Positions 1-8,516 of a stretch of DNA of 51,635 nucleotides are shown one piece after another. Under the pieces are notes generated by a model. That model was not told the DNA's origin. It ran no database searches and saw only the letters and a program-made list of their open reading frames with translations. Both the position numbers and the translations under genes were made by a program. Each line of letters begins with the position of its first letter. Positions within the stretch are counted from its first letter, which is position 1. Source of the stretch: Erysipelatoclostridium sp. AM42-17 (GTDB lineage Bacteria; Bacillota_I; Bacilli_A; Erysipelotrichales; Coprobacillaceae); contig NZ_QUIN01000017.1 of NCBI RefSeq assembly GCF_003480255.1, forward strand, positions 1-51,635, given 5' to 3'.

Positions 1-43
1 CAAATTGTCTTATTGGCCGAAACAATCTCAACCACAAGTTATT

Positions 44-1354
44 TTAAATTACCGCTTTATCAATAATAAAGCTTACTCCTTTTTCTTGATTAACAGCCTT
101 GACTTGATAACCATACATTGTCACTGTTTTATAGACAATAGAAAGTCCTAAACCAAATTGTCCTTTAGTTCCAGTTTCGTATGGTTGAAATAATAACTGA
201 GGATCATCTTTTTCTATAGGATCACCATCATTATAAATTTCTAAATAATCTTCTTTTAATGTAACCTTGATAATTTGATGAACATAGCGACAAGCATTTT
301 CAATAATGTTTTCGATACATATACGCCAATAATCATCCTTACCTTTAAAAATAACATCTTGTAAATCAACAACAATATCAATATCTGAATGTAACCCCTG
401 CATTTGAATGACAATATGTTCAATTAAATCTTTCATCTTACAAACATCATCTGTTTCTTCACCACTTAAATAATCCAAACGATTTAAGTATAGTAAACTT
501 TTAACTTTTTTATCTAAACGATCACTATTTTCAATAATCACATCTAATGATGAATCTTTATCCCCATAAGGATAAATATCATCTTTCATACTTTGAGCAT
601 AGGTACGAATTAAAGCAATCGGTGTCTTTAGATCATGAGATATATTATGAATCATTTCTTCTTTTATTTCATTTTGCTTATCTAACTCTTCTTTCATTTC
701 AATTAATGAACGGGAAACAACCCCTATTTCATCTTCACGATCTATATTCAGTTCACTCTCTTTATCTTCTTTAATATCATTAATATATTGACGTATCTTC
801 TTTAAAGGTTTAATTAAACTAGATAACCATATAAAAATGACAACACCTAAAATCAAAAAAGCCCCATAAAAAATATAAATAACTTGCTGCCTTAGTGCTG
901 TAATTAACGTTTTAGAATAATCACTGTATACTAAAGAAATAACATATGTACTAGAATCATACTTTTCAATTTGATAATAAACATCATCATTACCACATTT
1001 TCCTTTTTCTTGTATTTTCTCTTTATTATTAGAAATCATTTGATAAAGTTTTTGTGAAAATACAGGTGCAAGAACACTTGCTTTTTTGGTACTCATTCCT
1101 TGAGATGGATAAAGAGTATTCGATGATACATCATATGTCATATGATAAATTTGTTTTGTTGTATCTCGATATTCTGGAGAGTAATGATATGAATAAAAGG
1201 CAGATTGTGAACGATCTAAAACATCATACATTTCTTCATCAATTACATGAGATAAGTTCTTATCAATTAAGGGAAAAAGAATAACAAAAACAGTGATTGC
1301 AATGAGTGAAAAAATAACAATCAACTGCTTTTGTAATGATAATTTTTTTAACAT
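44..1354 (-). CDS. Sensor histidine kinase (CssS-like, HAMP + HisKA + HATPase)
   Basis: Membrane sensor kinase, 436 residues. A first membrane segment lies at about residues 10-30, an extracytoplasmic sensing region at about 31-155, and a second membrane segment at about 157-180. A HAMP-like linker follows, then the H-box HNISHDLKTP with His240 as phospho-acceptor, the N-box (IIENACRY, about 350-357) and the glycine box FGLGLS (about 400-405). Its ATG overlaps the stop of the upstream response regulator (TAATG), so the two are co-translated. The partner regulator strongly resembles CssR, which suggests a secretion- or envelope-stress sensor; the sensory domain itself was not recognised, so the stimulus is inferred from the partner only. 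Confidence 0.9.
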   Translation of the reverse strand: MLKKLSLQKQLIVIFSLIAITVFVILFPLIDKNLSHVIDEEMYDVLDRSQSAFYSYHYSPEYRDTTKQIYHMTYDVSSNTLYPSQGMSTKKASVLAPVFSQKLYQMISNNKEKIQEKGKCGNDDVYYQIEKYDSSTYVISLVYSDYSKTLITALRQQVIYIFYGAFLILGVVIFIWLSSLIKPLKKIRQYINDIKEDKESELNIDREDEIGVVSRSLIEMKEELDKQNEIKEEMIHNISHDLKTPIALIRTYAQSMKDDIYPYGDKDSSLDVIIENSDRLDKKVKSLLYLNRLDYLSGEETDDVCKMKDLIEHIVIQMQGLHSDIDIVVDLQDVIFKGKDDYWRICIENIIENACRYVHQIIKVTLKEDYLEIYNDGDPIEKDDPQLLFQPYETGTKGQFGLGLSIVYKTVTMYGYQVKAVNQEKGVSFIIDKAVI

Positions 1355-2007
1355 TAATCTAGTCGATAACCAAAGCCATAAATCGTACGTACATTTATTT
1401 CTGGCATTTTCTTTCTTAAACGTCTAAGTGTGTCATCCACAACACGATCACTACCATAATAGTTTTCATCCCAAACTTTAGATAAGACTTGTTCTCTTGA
1501 TATCGCAAGTCCTTTATTTGTAATAAAGTATACTAATAAATCATATTCCTTAGTTGTAAGTGTGATTTCTTCACCGCTACGGAAGACTCTTCTTTTTTCT
1601 AAATCAATATCATAACCATCTAATTGAATTTTGGATGGATCATCATAAGATCTTTTAAGTAAATTATTAATTCTTAAAATAACTTCCTTAATATTAAAAG
1701 GCTTTGTAATATAATCATCTGAACCCTTTTCTAAGCCAATGATACGATCAAATTCTTGATCTCTTGCTGACATAAAGATAATAGGCATTTTAGGTTTCTT
1801 TTCCTTTATTTCATTAAATAATTCAAAGCCACTTGCCTTATCAAGCATAATATCAATCAACCAAAGGTGAACATCATCCTCTTTATGCAACAAAGCTTCA
1901 TCATAAGTATAAAATGAACAAACTGCATATCCTTCTCTTTCTAGATATGTTCTTACTAAATCATTTAAATTTTTTTCATCATCTATAATATTTATTTTAA
2001 ATTGCAT
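1354..2007 (-). CDS. OmpR-family response regulator, CssR-like
   Basis: Cytoplasmic DNA-binding response regulator of 217 residues from the ATG at 2007. A longer frame would begin with GTG at 2016, but that GTG lies inside the GAGGTG ribosome binding site, so 2007 is preferred. The receiver domain has the acidic pair near residues 9-10, phospho-acceptor Asp52 in LWLIDIML and Lys102 in TKPF; a winged-helix domain covers about 120-217. The HLW-I-DIML segment and the C-terminal RVVDDTLRRLRKKMPE and TIYGFGYR segments closely match my recollection of Bacillus CssR, the regulator of secretion-stress proteases. It lies downstream of glmM and overlaps the kinase gene by one base. Confidence 0.9.
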   Translation of the reverse strand: MQFKINIIDDEKNLNDLVRTYLEREGYAVCSFYTYDEALLHKEDDVHLWLIDIMLDKASGFELFNEIKEKKPKMPIIFMSARDQEFDRIIGLEKGSDDYITKPFNIKEVILRINNLLKRSYDDPSKIQLDGYDIDLEKRRVFRSGEEITLTTKEYDLLVYFITNKGLAISREQVLSKVWDENYYGSDRVVDDTLRRLRKKMPEINVRTIYGFGYRLD

Positions 2008-2037
2008 ATATTTCACCTCACTTTTTACTATATATAA

Positions 2038-2064
2038 AATATTGCCATATTATATGGCAATATT
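2038..2064. promoter_or_regulatory. Perfect 12-bp inverted repeat between glmM and the response regulator
   Basis: Arms AATATTGCCATA (2038-2049) and TATGGCAATATT (2053-2064) are perfect complements around a 3-base centre. On the minus strand it follows the glmM stop and precedes TTTTATATATAG, so it could be a weak terminator. It also contains a TTGCCA that sits 17 bases before TTATAT, so it could instead be an operator over the promoter of the two-component genes. The sequence alone does not decide between these. Confidence 0.5.
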
Positions 2065-2081
2065 ATGTGATATTATGTTAT

Positions 2082-3434
2082 TTATCTTTTAATGACAAAT
2101 CCGCGCTCTCTCATCTTATCAATGATTTTTCGTACATTTTCACTACATTTTTCATCACTATCAGCTTCAACCATGACACGAACAACTGGTTCAGTACCAG
2201 ATTCACGCACTAAAACACGTCCTTCATCACCAAGTGATGCTTCTACTTCTTTAATAACAGCTTGTACTTCAGGATCATTTTGTGCTTCCTTTTTATCTCT
2301 TACTGCTACATTTTGCATTAATTGTGGATAGATTGTGACTGGTTCTGTTAATTGGGCTAATGTTTGTTTACTTTCAATAACAGCTTCCATTACTTTTAAT
2401 GATGTTAAAATACCATCACCAGTTGTCGCATGTTTAGAGAAAATGATATGTCCTGATTGTTCTCCACCTAAACAATGACCATTTTTAACCATGTTTTCGT
2501 TAACATATTTATCTCCAACAGCTGTTTTTTCATAATGAATATTTTCTTTATCTAAAGCTTTATATAATCCTAAGTTAGACATGACTGTTGTAACAATTGT
2601 ATCATTAGATAATTCACCATGATCTTTTAAATATTTACCACATACATATAAAATTAAATCACCATCAACAACACGTCCAAATTCATCAACAGCGATACAA
2701 CGATCTGCATCTCCATCATAAGCAAAACCAATATCTAAAGCATGATCTCTTACATATTTTTGTAATACATCAATATGTGTTGATCCACAATTAGTATTAA
2801 TATTTAAACCATCAGGTTGATTATTGATAACATAAGTTTTTGCACCTAAAGCATCAAATACACTTTTTGCAATGGCACTAGAAGCACCATTAGCACAATC
2901 TAAACCAACACGAATATCTTTAAATGCACGTGTAGGAATAGACATTAAATATCCAATGTAACGATTACGTCCTACTGAATAATCTTTAGCACAACCAATT
3001 TTATCTTTAGTTGCGAATGGAATTTCATCAATTTCACCATCAATATATTGTTCAATCAACGCTTCTACTTTCGCATCCATTTTATGACCATTACCGTCTA
3101 AAACTTTAATTCCATTATCATAATAAGGATTGTGTGAAGCACTAATCATAATCCCACAATCAAATCCATCTGTTCTTACAATATAAGAAACTGAAGGTGT
3201 TGTTGTCACATGTAATAAATAGGCATCTGCACCACTGGCAGTTAATCCTGATACAAGTGCATATTCAAACATATAAGAACTTCTTCTGGTATCTTTTCCA
3301 ATAACCACTCTGGCTTTTTCTTTGCCATGGCTAAAATACCACCCTAAATAACGACCTACTTTGTAGGCATGTTCCACTGTTAAATTAACATTGGCTTCCC
3401 CACGGAATCCATCCGTTCCAAAATATTTTCCCAT
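2082..3434 (-). CDS. glmM: Phosphoglucosamine mutase
   Basis: Converts glucosamine-6-phosphate to glucosamine-1-phosphate for UDP-GlcNAc and cell-wall synthesis in the cytoplasm. The 450-residue length is normal for GlmM. Visible motifs are the N-terminal YFGTDGFRG, the phosphoserine loop ISASHNP with catalytic Ser100, the Mg-binding DGDADR (about 240), the sugar-binding GGEQSGH (about 325) and the phosphate-binding RESGTEP near the C-terminus. It is the last gene of the cdaA-cdaR-glmM operon, starting 9 bases after cdaR. In relatives GlmM binds CdaA and restrains c-di-AMP synthesis, which fits this conserved order. Confidence 0.97.
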   Translation of the reverse strand: MGKYFGTDGFRGEANVNLTVEHAYKVGRYLGWYFSHGKEKARVVIGKDTRRSSYMFEYALVSGLTASGADAYLLHVTTTPSVSYIVRTDGFDCGIMISASHNPYYDNGIKVLDGNGHKMDAKVEALIEQYIDGEIDEIPFATKDKIGCAKDYSVGRNRYIGYLMSIPTRAFKDIRVGLDCANGASSAIAKSVFDALGAKTYVINNQPDGLNINTNCGSTHIDVLQKYVRDHALDIGFAYDGDADRCIAVDEFGRVVDGDLILYVCGKYLKDHGELSNDTIVTTVMSNLGLYKALDKENIHYEKTAVGDKYVNENMVKNGHCLGGEQSGHIIFSKHATTGDGILTSLKVMEAVIESKQTLAQLTEPVTIYPQLMQNVAVRDKKEAQNDPEVQAVIKEVEASLGDEGRVLVRESGTEPVVRVMVEADSDEKCSENVRKIIDKMRERGFVIKR

Positions 3435-3443
3435 AATATCCTC

Positions 3444-4850
3444 CTATTTTTTAATCAAAATGCTTACATTTTGAATATCATCAATTTGATAATTTAATGA
3501 TTTGTCACTTAATTCTACTGAAAGCGGAACTAAATGTCGACCTCTTTTTAAATTTTCGACATCAACATATACTGTAATGTCATTATTTGTTAGTTTATTG
3601 ACCTTTGATTCAGCTCCTGTCACAGTGACCTGTACAGCCTTTGTATTAAGAAAGCTAACTTGATATTTTTGATTGTTATTCTTTACATGAATAGGTAAAT
3701 CTGAAAAAGCCTTAGAAATGGCATTTGTAATGGTAACAGTACCATCAACACTGGCAAAAGACATCTTATTAACGTTAGAATCTTTGACTAATTTTAAATC
3801 TTTAAAACTTTGAGTTGAAGAAAGATTATTGACATCAATTAATACTTTAACACTATCAATATCCTTAATATTAGCTGCGTCACCATATATTCTAACTTGT
3901 GATTTAGAAAAATCAACCTTTTCAACCGCAAATCCTGATGCAATTGTTCCAGTAAATTCAGGTTCTAAGCTTACTTTTTTACTATATGAACTAACAGAAC
4001 AATCAACATCAACACTTGAAGGAATAATTTTCACATTTAATACTTTACCACTACGATCATATGCTTTTACTTTACATTTTTGACTAAACGAATCTGTAAT
4101 TCCCTTTAAATCAATAACAGCGTCAACCGAATATATTTTATCAATATTGTCTTGGCTACCTCGCACTTCTACTTTATCATGTTCTAAAGAATTAACCGAA
4201 ACAGAATACTTACTATCAATTTTATCTTCATTAATAAAGCGATAATTTAAATCAAATGTTTTTGTCACTTTTCTCGTAATTGTTACAGTAATAGTTTGAG
4301 GTACCATCATCACTTCTACACTATCAGGAAAATTACGTGATTTAAGTTCTACTGTTTGTTCACCCTCACCTAAACCTGATAAATCTACATAAACTTCATA
4401 ATTCTTAGTCAGCTTTGTAGAATAAATATCTAGTGATGGTCCAATTAATCCTACATTCACTGTTTCTGGTACTCCAGCAACATCATAATCATCTTGTAAA
4501 CCTTCTATTGCTACAGGTACAGATTTGATATAATCTCCGCCATTTGGTGTAGAAAATAGCGATTCTAATGAACCTCCACTTACAGTAAACAATAAAACTA
4601 CAGCTAATAAAAACGATAATATTTTAATTGATAAATTTGATTGTAACATCTTATCAAATGTTGTATTAAGCAAATTAATCATTTTAAATAAAGCTTTCGC
4701 AAATTTTTCTTTTGTAGATGTATATTCTTCGCTAATACCACGATGATTGTTTGGCTTTGATTTTTTATCTTCTTCACTTTTTTCTTTATTAATAAATTTT
4801 AAAAAGAAATCAGTAGTTGAATCATGACGTGATGAATCTTTTTTATTCAT
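3444..4850 (-). CDS. cdaR: CdaA regulatory protein with YbbR repeats
   Basis: Membrane-anchored regulator of the diadenylate cyclase CdaA. A charged cytoplasmic N-terminus is followed by one membrane segment at about residues 75-92 (KILSFLLAVVLLFTV) and then several extracytoplasmic YbbR-type repeats of about 80-90 residues reaching the C-terminus. I chose the ATG at 4850 (MNKKDSS), preceded by GGTGAT, giving 468 residues; in-frame ATGs at 4856, 4862 and 4871 lie further upstream inside the cdaA end, and 4856 is a credible alternative. It overlaps the cdaA stop by a few bases and is followed closely by glmM, the classic arrangement. Confidence 0.93.
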   Translation of the reverse strand: MNKKDSSRHDSTTDFFLKFINKEKSEEDKKSKPNNHRGISEEYTSTKEKFAKALFKMINLLNTTFDKMLQSNLSIKILSFLLAVVLLFTVSGGSLESLFSTPNGGDYIKSVPVAIEGLQDDYDVAGVPETVNVGLIGPSLDIYSTKLTKNYEVYVDLSGLGEGEQTVELKSRNFPDSVEVMMVPQTITVTITRKVTKTFDLNYRFINEDKIDSKYSVSVNSLEHDKVEVRGSQDNIDKIYSVDAVIDLKGITDSFSQKCKVKAYDRSGKVLNVKIIPSSVDVDCSVSSYSKKVSLEPEFTGTIASGFAVEKVDFSKSQVRIYGDAANIKDIDSVKVLIDVNNLSSTQSFKDLKLVKDSNVNKMSFASVDGTVTITNAISKAFSDLPIHVKNNNQKYQVSFLNTKAVQVTVTGAESKVNKLTNNDITVYVDVENLKRGRHLVPLSVELSDKSLNYQIDDIQNVSILIKK

Positions 4851-5661
4851 CTTCATCACCATCCTTTTCATTAGAATTAAACCAATCTAACTCATTGACA
4901 AGTGATGCTTTTAACTCTTTACGAGGGATCTTTCTAAGTTTACCATTTATCGCAAAAGAAATCGTCCCTGTTTCTTCAGATACAACAATCGTAAGCGAAT
5001 CAGTGATTTCACTAATTCCTAATGCGGCACGATGACGTGCCCCATATAATGGTGATAAATCCTGATTTGTTGGCGGGAAGAAAGCAGCAGCACATACAAC
5101 ACGGTCATTTTTGATAATAACAGCCCCATCATGTAATGGCGTTCCTTCCCAAAAGATTGTATTGAATAACTCTGATTTAATATCAGCGTTAATCTTTGTT
5201 CCTGTATTAATATAATCAATCAATGATTGTGTTCTTTCAAAAGTAATCAGTGCTCCAGTTTGAGTCTCCGATAACTTTGTTACAGAATCAACTATTTCAT
5301 CAATTAAATGCTCTTTTTGATCATCTGACAAATCATTCATCTTATAATCCAATTTCGTACGTCCCATTTTTTCTAGTAGAGAACGAATCTCTGGTTGAAA
5401 AATCACAATAATCGCAATAATTCCCCATGTTAAAACTGTATCTACTAAATATGACATTGTTGTGAGTCCTAAAATAGATGTTACAAATTTTAAAATAAGA
5501 ATAATCAGTACCCCTTTAAATAATTGCATAGTACGCATATTTTGTTTAAACATACCAATTAGTAAATATAAAACATACCAAACCATAAAAACATCTAATA
5601 ATGTTCTTATAATATTGACAATAAACGATAAATTAAATTGTATCGCTGAAATATTAAACAT
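4843..5661 (-). CDS. cdaA: Membrane diadenylate cyclase
   Basis: Makes the second messenger c-di-AMP from two ATP. The 272-residue protein has three N-terminal membrane segments (about residues 13-37, 45-65, 70-90), then a DAC catalytic domain with the DGA motif (178-180, in LHDGAVI) and the RHR motif (209-211, in GARHRAALG), both needed for catalysis. First gene of cdaA-cdaR-glmM, coupling c-di-AMP control of turgor and potassium to cell-wall precursor supply. Its ATG follows an AAGGTGG ribosome binding site and an extended -10 box lies about 25 bases further upstream. Confidence 0.96.
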   Translation of the reverse strand: MFNISAIQFNLSFIVNIIRTLLDVFMVWYVLYLLIGMFKQNMRTMQLFKGVLIILILKFVTSILGLTTMSYLVDTVLTWGIIAIIVIFQPEIRSLLEKMGRTKLDYKMNDLSDDQKEHLIDEIVDSVTKLSETQTGALITFERTQSLIDYINTGTKINADIKSELFNTIFWEGTPLHDGAVIIKNDRVVCAAAFFPPTNQDLSPLYGARHRAALGISEITDSLTIVVSEETGTISFAINGKLRKIPRKELKASLVNELDWFNSNEKDGDEDE

Positions 5662-5685
5662 TGTCTAACCACCTTCTTATTTCAT

Positions 5686-5691
5686 ATTATA
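5686..5691 (-). promoter_or_regulatory. Extended -10 promoter element for cdaA
   Basis: On the minus strand TGGTATAAT gives a perfect TATAAT with an upstream TG, 24 bases before the cdaA start. No good -35 box was found at 16-18 bases, as is common for extended -10 promoters. Confidence 0.5.
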
Positions 5692-5735
5692 CCAAAACTG
5701 ATAAAGATAGGATAGAATATAAAAAATTATTTTAA

Positions 5736-5759
5736 AACAAAAAAGGGCATCCACCCTTT
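5736..5759 (-). terminator. Intrinsic terminator after the lysine transporter gene
   Basis: On the minus strand AAAGGG (5759-5754) and CCCTTT (5747-5742) form a stem with a 6-base loop, followed by a T run. The stem begins in the stop region of the transporter gene. Confidence 0.7.
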
Positions 5760-7257
5760 AATCATTAACAATATGATTTTGATAAATTCGTATGCCACCA
5801 ATAATGATGACTAAAGTAAAAAAAGCACTACATAAAGTTAAAAGTAAATTTTGTGTAAATCCAGCAAATAAATACCCTACTATACAAGCTAAAGCCACAA
5901 TAAGGGCATATGGCAATTGGGTTGTAACATGATGTAAATGATGACATTTTGCGCCCGTTGACGCCATAATTGTTGTATCTGAAATTGGTGAAATATGATC
6001 ACCACAAACAGCCCCTGCTAAAATAGATGAAATAGAAATCACTAACATATTTGAGCCTTCAGGAAACAACGAAGTTGCCATTGGAATAAGAATAGCAAAC
6101 GTTCCCCATGATGTTCCTGTTGAAAAAGACAAGCCTGCTCCTACAATAAATAAACATCCCGGTAAAATAGCAGTAGAAATCGAAGCAGATTGCAACATTT
6201 GATAAACAAATGCTCCTGCTTTTAACTGATTAGAAACAAGATCACCTAATACCCAAGCTAAAACCAGAATCAAAATAGAAGGCACCATCGTTTTAAATCC
6301 CTCCGGAATACATTCTACAAATTCATCATAACTCAACACTTTTCGAGATAAATACAAAACAAACATACAAATTAAAGTAAAAAATGTTCCATATACTAAT
6401 CCTTTAGAAGCATCACACTGACTAAAAGCAGTGATTAAATTTTCACCTGAAAAGAATCCTCCGGTATAGATCATCCCTATCATACAGCTTACAATAAGGA
6501 TAAAAACAGGTAATACCAAATCAAGCATTTGACCATCTTTTTGAACTTCATCTTCCTTGTCATCATAAGGATTCATTCCATAATGAACATCTCCCATTTT
6601 AGCTGCTGCCTCATGTTCTTTCATTTTCCCAATATGAAATTCGCTATAAATAACATAACAAACCATGACAATAGTAAGTAAAGCATAAAGATTAAATGGT
6701 ATCGTATTTAAAAATAATTGAAAACCATCACCTGATGTATAACCACTTACAGCTGCTGCCCAAGATGAAATAGGTGCAATAATACATATTGGTGCTGCTG
6801 TACTATCTATAATATAAGCGAGCATCGATCTCGATACTTTAAATTCATCTGTTACCTTTGACATGACGTTTCCTACTGTTAAACAATTAAAATAATCATC
6901 AATAAAAATAAAAACACCTAAAAGAAATGTAGCAAACAATGATTGTTTAGATGATTTTATTTTCTTTTTAGCAAACTTTCCATAAGCTTGACTACCCCCG
7001 CTTTTACTCATTAAGGTTACAACTATCCCAAGCATCACTAGAAATAATAAGATACTAATATGAGAAGCTTGACTTAAACATTGAATAAATGTATCAAATA
7101 ACAAATCCATACCTTTTATGATATCAAATTGACTTAACAATAATGTTCCTGAAATAATACCAATGAATAAAGATAAATAAACTTCTTTCGTCTTTAATGC
7201 ACATATAATCGCAATAATAGGTGGTAGTAATGCCCACCCTGTTTTTACATAATTCAT
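5758..7257 (-). CDS. lysW: NhaC-superfamily transporter, probable lysine transporter LysW
   Basis: Polytopic membrane protein of 499 residues with about 11-12 hydrophobic segments and the NhaC/Na+:H+ antiporter signature regions (FIDDYFNCLTVGN; GTSWGTFAILIP; GDHISPISDTT). An apparent TTG start at 7269 is really inside the GGAGG ribosome binding site; the ATG at 7257 lies 6 bases downstream of it. A lysine riboswitch and terminator sit directly upstream, so lysine represses it. NhaC-type transporters under L-boxes have been proposed as lysine transporters (LysW) in comparative work on the lysine regulon. Function as lysine uptake is inferred from the riboswitch; cation/proton exchange is the family default. 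Confidence 0.85.
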   Translation of the reverse strand: MNYVKTGWALLPPIIAIICALKTKEVYLSLFIGIISGTLLLSQFDIIKGMDLLFDTFIQCLSQASHISILLFLVMLGIVVTLMSKSGGSQAYGKFAKKKIKSSKQSLFATFLLGVFIFIDDYFNCLTVGNVMSKVTDEFKVSRSMLAYIIDSTAAPICIIAPISSWAAAVSGYTSGDGFQLFLNTIPFNLYALLTIVMVCYVIYSEFHIGKMKEHEAAAKMGDVHYGMNPYDDKEDEVQKDGQMLDLVLPVFILIVSCMIGMIYTGGFFSGENLITAFSQCDASKGLVYGTFFTLICMFVLYLSRKVLSYDEFVECIPEGFKTMVPSILILVLAWVLGDLVSNQLKAGAFVYQMLQSASISTAILPGCLFIVGAGLSFSTGTSWGTFAILIPMATSLFPEGSNMLVISISSILAGAVCGDHISPISDTTIMASTGAKCHHLHHVTTQLPYALIVALACIVGYLFAGFTQNLLLTLCSAFFTLVIIIGGIRIYQNHIVND

Positions 7258-7267
7258 TTTTTCCTCC

Positions 7268-7305
7268 AAAAAAATAAGTACTTTGAGACAATCAAAGTAC
7301 TTATT
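7268..7305 (-). terminator. Riboswitch-controlled terminator
   Basis: Perfect 14-bp stem on the minus strand (arms 7305-7292 and 7286-7273, 5-base loop) followed by seven T, ending just before the GGAGG of lysW. It is the expression platform of the lysine riboswitch: ligand binding should favour this hairpin and stop transcription. Confidence 0.9.
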
Positions 7306-7472
7306 ACTTCATGATAGCTCTCCACATATGTGACAAGAAATAATATCTTTTATTATCTCCCAGGTAAATAGAAATTGGTGTTTCTATTTCCTTCGGCATG
7401 TTTCCCTTTCTTTAATAACTGTCACCAACCATTATCATTAAATACTGATGATTCATGCACCTCTATCTTTTA
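7306..7472 (-). ncRNA. Lysine riboswitch (L-box) aptamer
   Basis: Read on the minus strand, the conserved L-box blocks occur in order: GATAGAGGTGC (7467-7457), GGTGACAG, AAAGAAAGGGAAA, TGCCGAAGGAAATA and the closing GGAGAGCTATC (7323-7313), which pairs with the first block to form P1. These are the same core blocks as in the Bacillus lysC leader. It is followed by a strong terminator and lysW, a transcription-attenuation arrangement that turns the transporter off when lysine is plentiful. Confidence 0.95.
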
Positions 7473-7488
7473 TTTATTTTTCTTGAAA

Positions 7489-7517
7489 AGAATATCAAAC
7501 TCTTATCATGATGTCAA
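7489..7517 (-). promoter_or_regulatory. Promoter of the lysine riboswitch-lysW unit
   Basis: On the minus strand a perfect TTGACA (7517-7512), a 17-base spacer and TATTCT (7494-7489), about 15-20 bases before the L-box starts. Confidence 0.8.
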
Positions 7518-7532
7518 TGAATTGTATTTATT

Positions 7533-8042
7533 TTAATACATACTTTTTATTAATACTAAAATTAAAACAAACGATAACATGATCATTGCACAAAAAACAA
7601 ATATAAATCGTTGATCCCCTGTTGCTACTGCTTTCACTTTATTTGTTGAGTTCACATTTTCCTTTTTGACTTTATTTATTAAACCATATTCTACTTCTAA
7701 TGTCCCATCTTGATATATACCATCACTTTGATAAGTATTACCATTTAAACGTTGAGTCACATCTTCCCCATTAAATATAACTCGATTAATCTGATAACCT
7801 TGTTTAGCATTAAAAATAAATTGATAACTTTGACCTCGTTTTAAACGAATTGTATCCCCCTGATGATAAACTACACCATCAATAACTATTGTTCCCTCTC
7901 CATTGATGACAATTCTAGTATCATGTTGTGTCGGTATTGTTGTTTTTAACGATGTTTGTTCCCTTGCATAAACCGGTGTTATTAAAGGTATCAACATGAT
8001 TATCATTAAAAATAGTTGTTTAAACTTTATTTTTAATTTCAC
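7533..8042 (-). CDS. Small exported membrane-anchored protein
   Basis: Function unknown. 169 residues from a GTG preceded by AAGGAAGAAG. A signal peptide covers about residues 1-27 (hydrophobic FLMIIMLIPLITPVYA). Residues about 60-120 resemble a bacterial surface repeat (RGQSYQFIFNAKQGYQINRVIFNGEDVT), similar to divergent InlB-B-type repeats. A linker is followed by a C-terminal membrane helix (about 147-167) ending KSMY. No LPXTG motif is visible, so the protein is probably held by its C-terminal helix. It is the last gene of the five-gene surface operon; only a weak hairpin separates it from the lysW promoter. Confidence 0.75.
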   Translation of the reverse strand: MKLKIKFKQLFLMIIMLIPLITPVYAREQTSLKTTIPTQHDTRIVINGEGTIVIDGVVYHQGDTIRLKRGQSYQFIFNAKQGYQINRVIFNGEDVTQRLNGNTYQSDGIYQDGTLEVEYGLINKVKKENVNSTNKVKAVATGDQRFIFVFCAMIMLSFVLILVLIKSMY

Positions 8043-8057
8043 TGTTTTACTTCTTCC

Positions 8058-8510
8058 TTATTGTAACTCTGCGTTAAAAACAATACTTCCGTTATATGAT
8101 CCTGCTGGTGCTTGATTCCAATCTTCTTGATTGATTGCGATTTGAAGCTGTACTTCTTTTGTAGATTTTAAATCATTTTGATTGAAATTCACTGACGTGA
8201 AAGCTTGATTACCATTTTTTAATGTATAAGGTAAATCAGCATTTTGATCATCATTATGTAATGGTTGAGTAACTGCAGATACCACTACATTTTCAGTTGA
8301 TAAAATATTTCCGGTTACTTTAATTGTTCCATTTAATGGTGTTGTAAGTGCATTAACATCAATTGTTGTTTCCTTAGGAATCGTCAATGTATAACTTGAT
8401 CCCACATTAGCATGAATTAATGTTGTTTGTTCTGCTGCTTGTACTGGCACAGTTAAAGTAGCCATCAATGATACTAATAATAATCCTGTTAAACCTTTTT
8501 TCACTTTCAT
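8058..8510 (-). CDS. Small secreted protein with AGxYxG C-terminal motif
   Basis: Function unknown. 150 residues with a clear signal peptide (about 1-25, cut after VQAA or nearby). The mature part opens with SYTLTIPKETT and closes with PAGSYNGSIVFNAELQ. The same opening (Y-x-x-x-IPK) and closing (AG-Y/W-x-G-x-x-F) pattern occurs in the neighbouring 157-residue protein and in the C-terminus of the large protein of the same operon, so this is a stand-alone copy of a shared, probably beta-rich domain. A GGGGGAAATG start context is shared with the neighbour. No anchor motif is visible. Confidence 0.75.
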   Translation of the reverse strand: MKVKKGLTGLLLVSLMATLTVPVQAAEQTTLIHANVGSSYTLTIPKETTIDVNALTTPLNGTIKVTGNILSTENVVVSAVTQPLHNDDQNADLPYTLKNGNQAFTSVNFNQNDLKSTKEVQLQIAINQEDWNQAPAGSYNGSIVFNAELQ

Positions 8511-8516
8511 TTCCCC

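Noticed and set aside
547..774. Plus-strand open frame inside the histidine kinase gene
   Set aside because: Antisense shadow of a clear kinase; no ribosome binding site and no recognisable protein.
2041..2061. Mobile-element terminal repeat
   Set aside because: The palindrome stands alone, with no transposase or target duplication nearby; a regulatory or terminator role is simpler.
7257..7269. TTG start for the lysine transporter at 7269
   Set aside because: The TTG lies in the GGAGG ribosome binding site and terminator tail; the ATG at 7257 is properly spaced.
7306..7472. T-box or SAM riboswitch
   Set aside because: The T-box core (TGGN) and SAM motifs are absent, while lysine riboswitch blocks occur in order.
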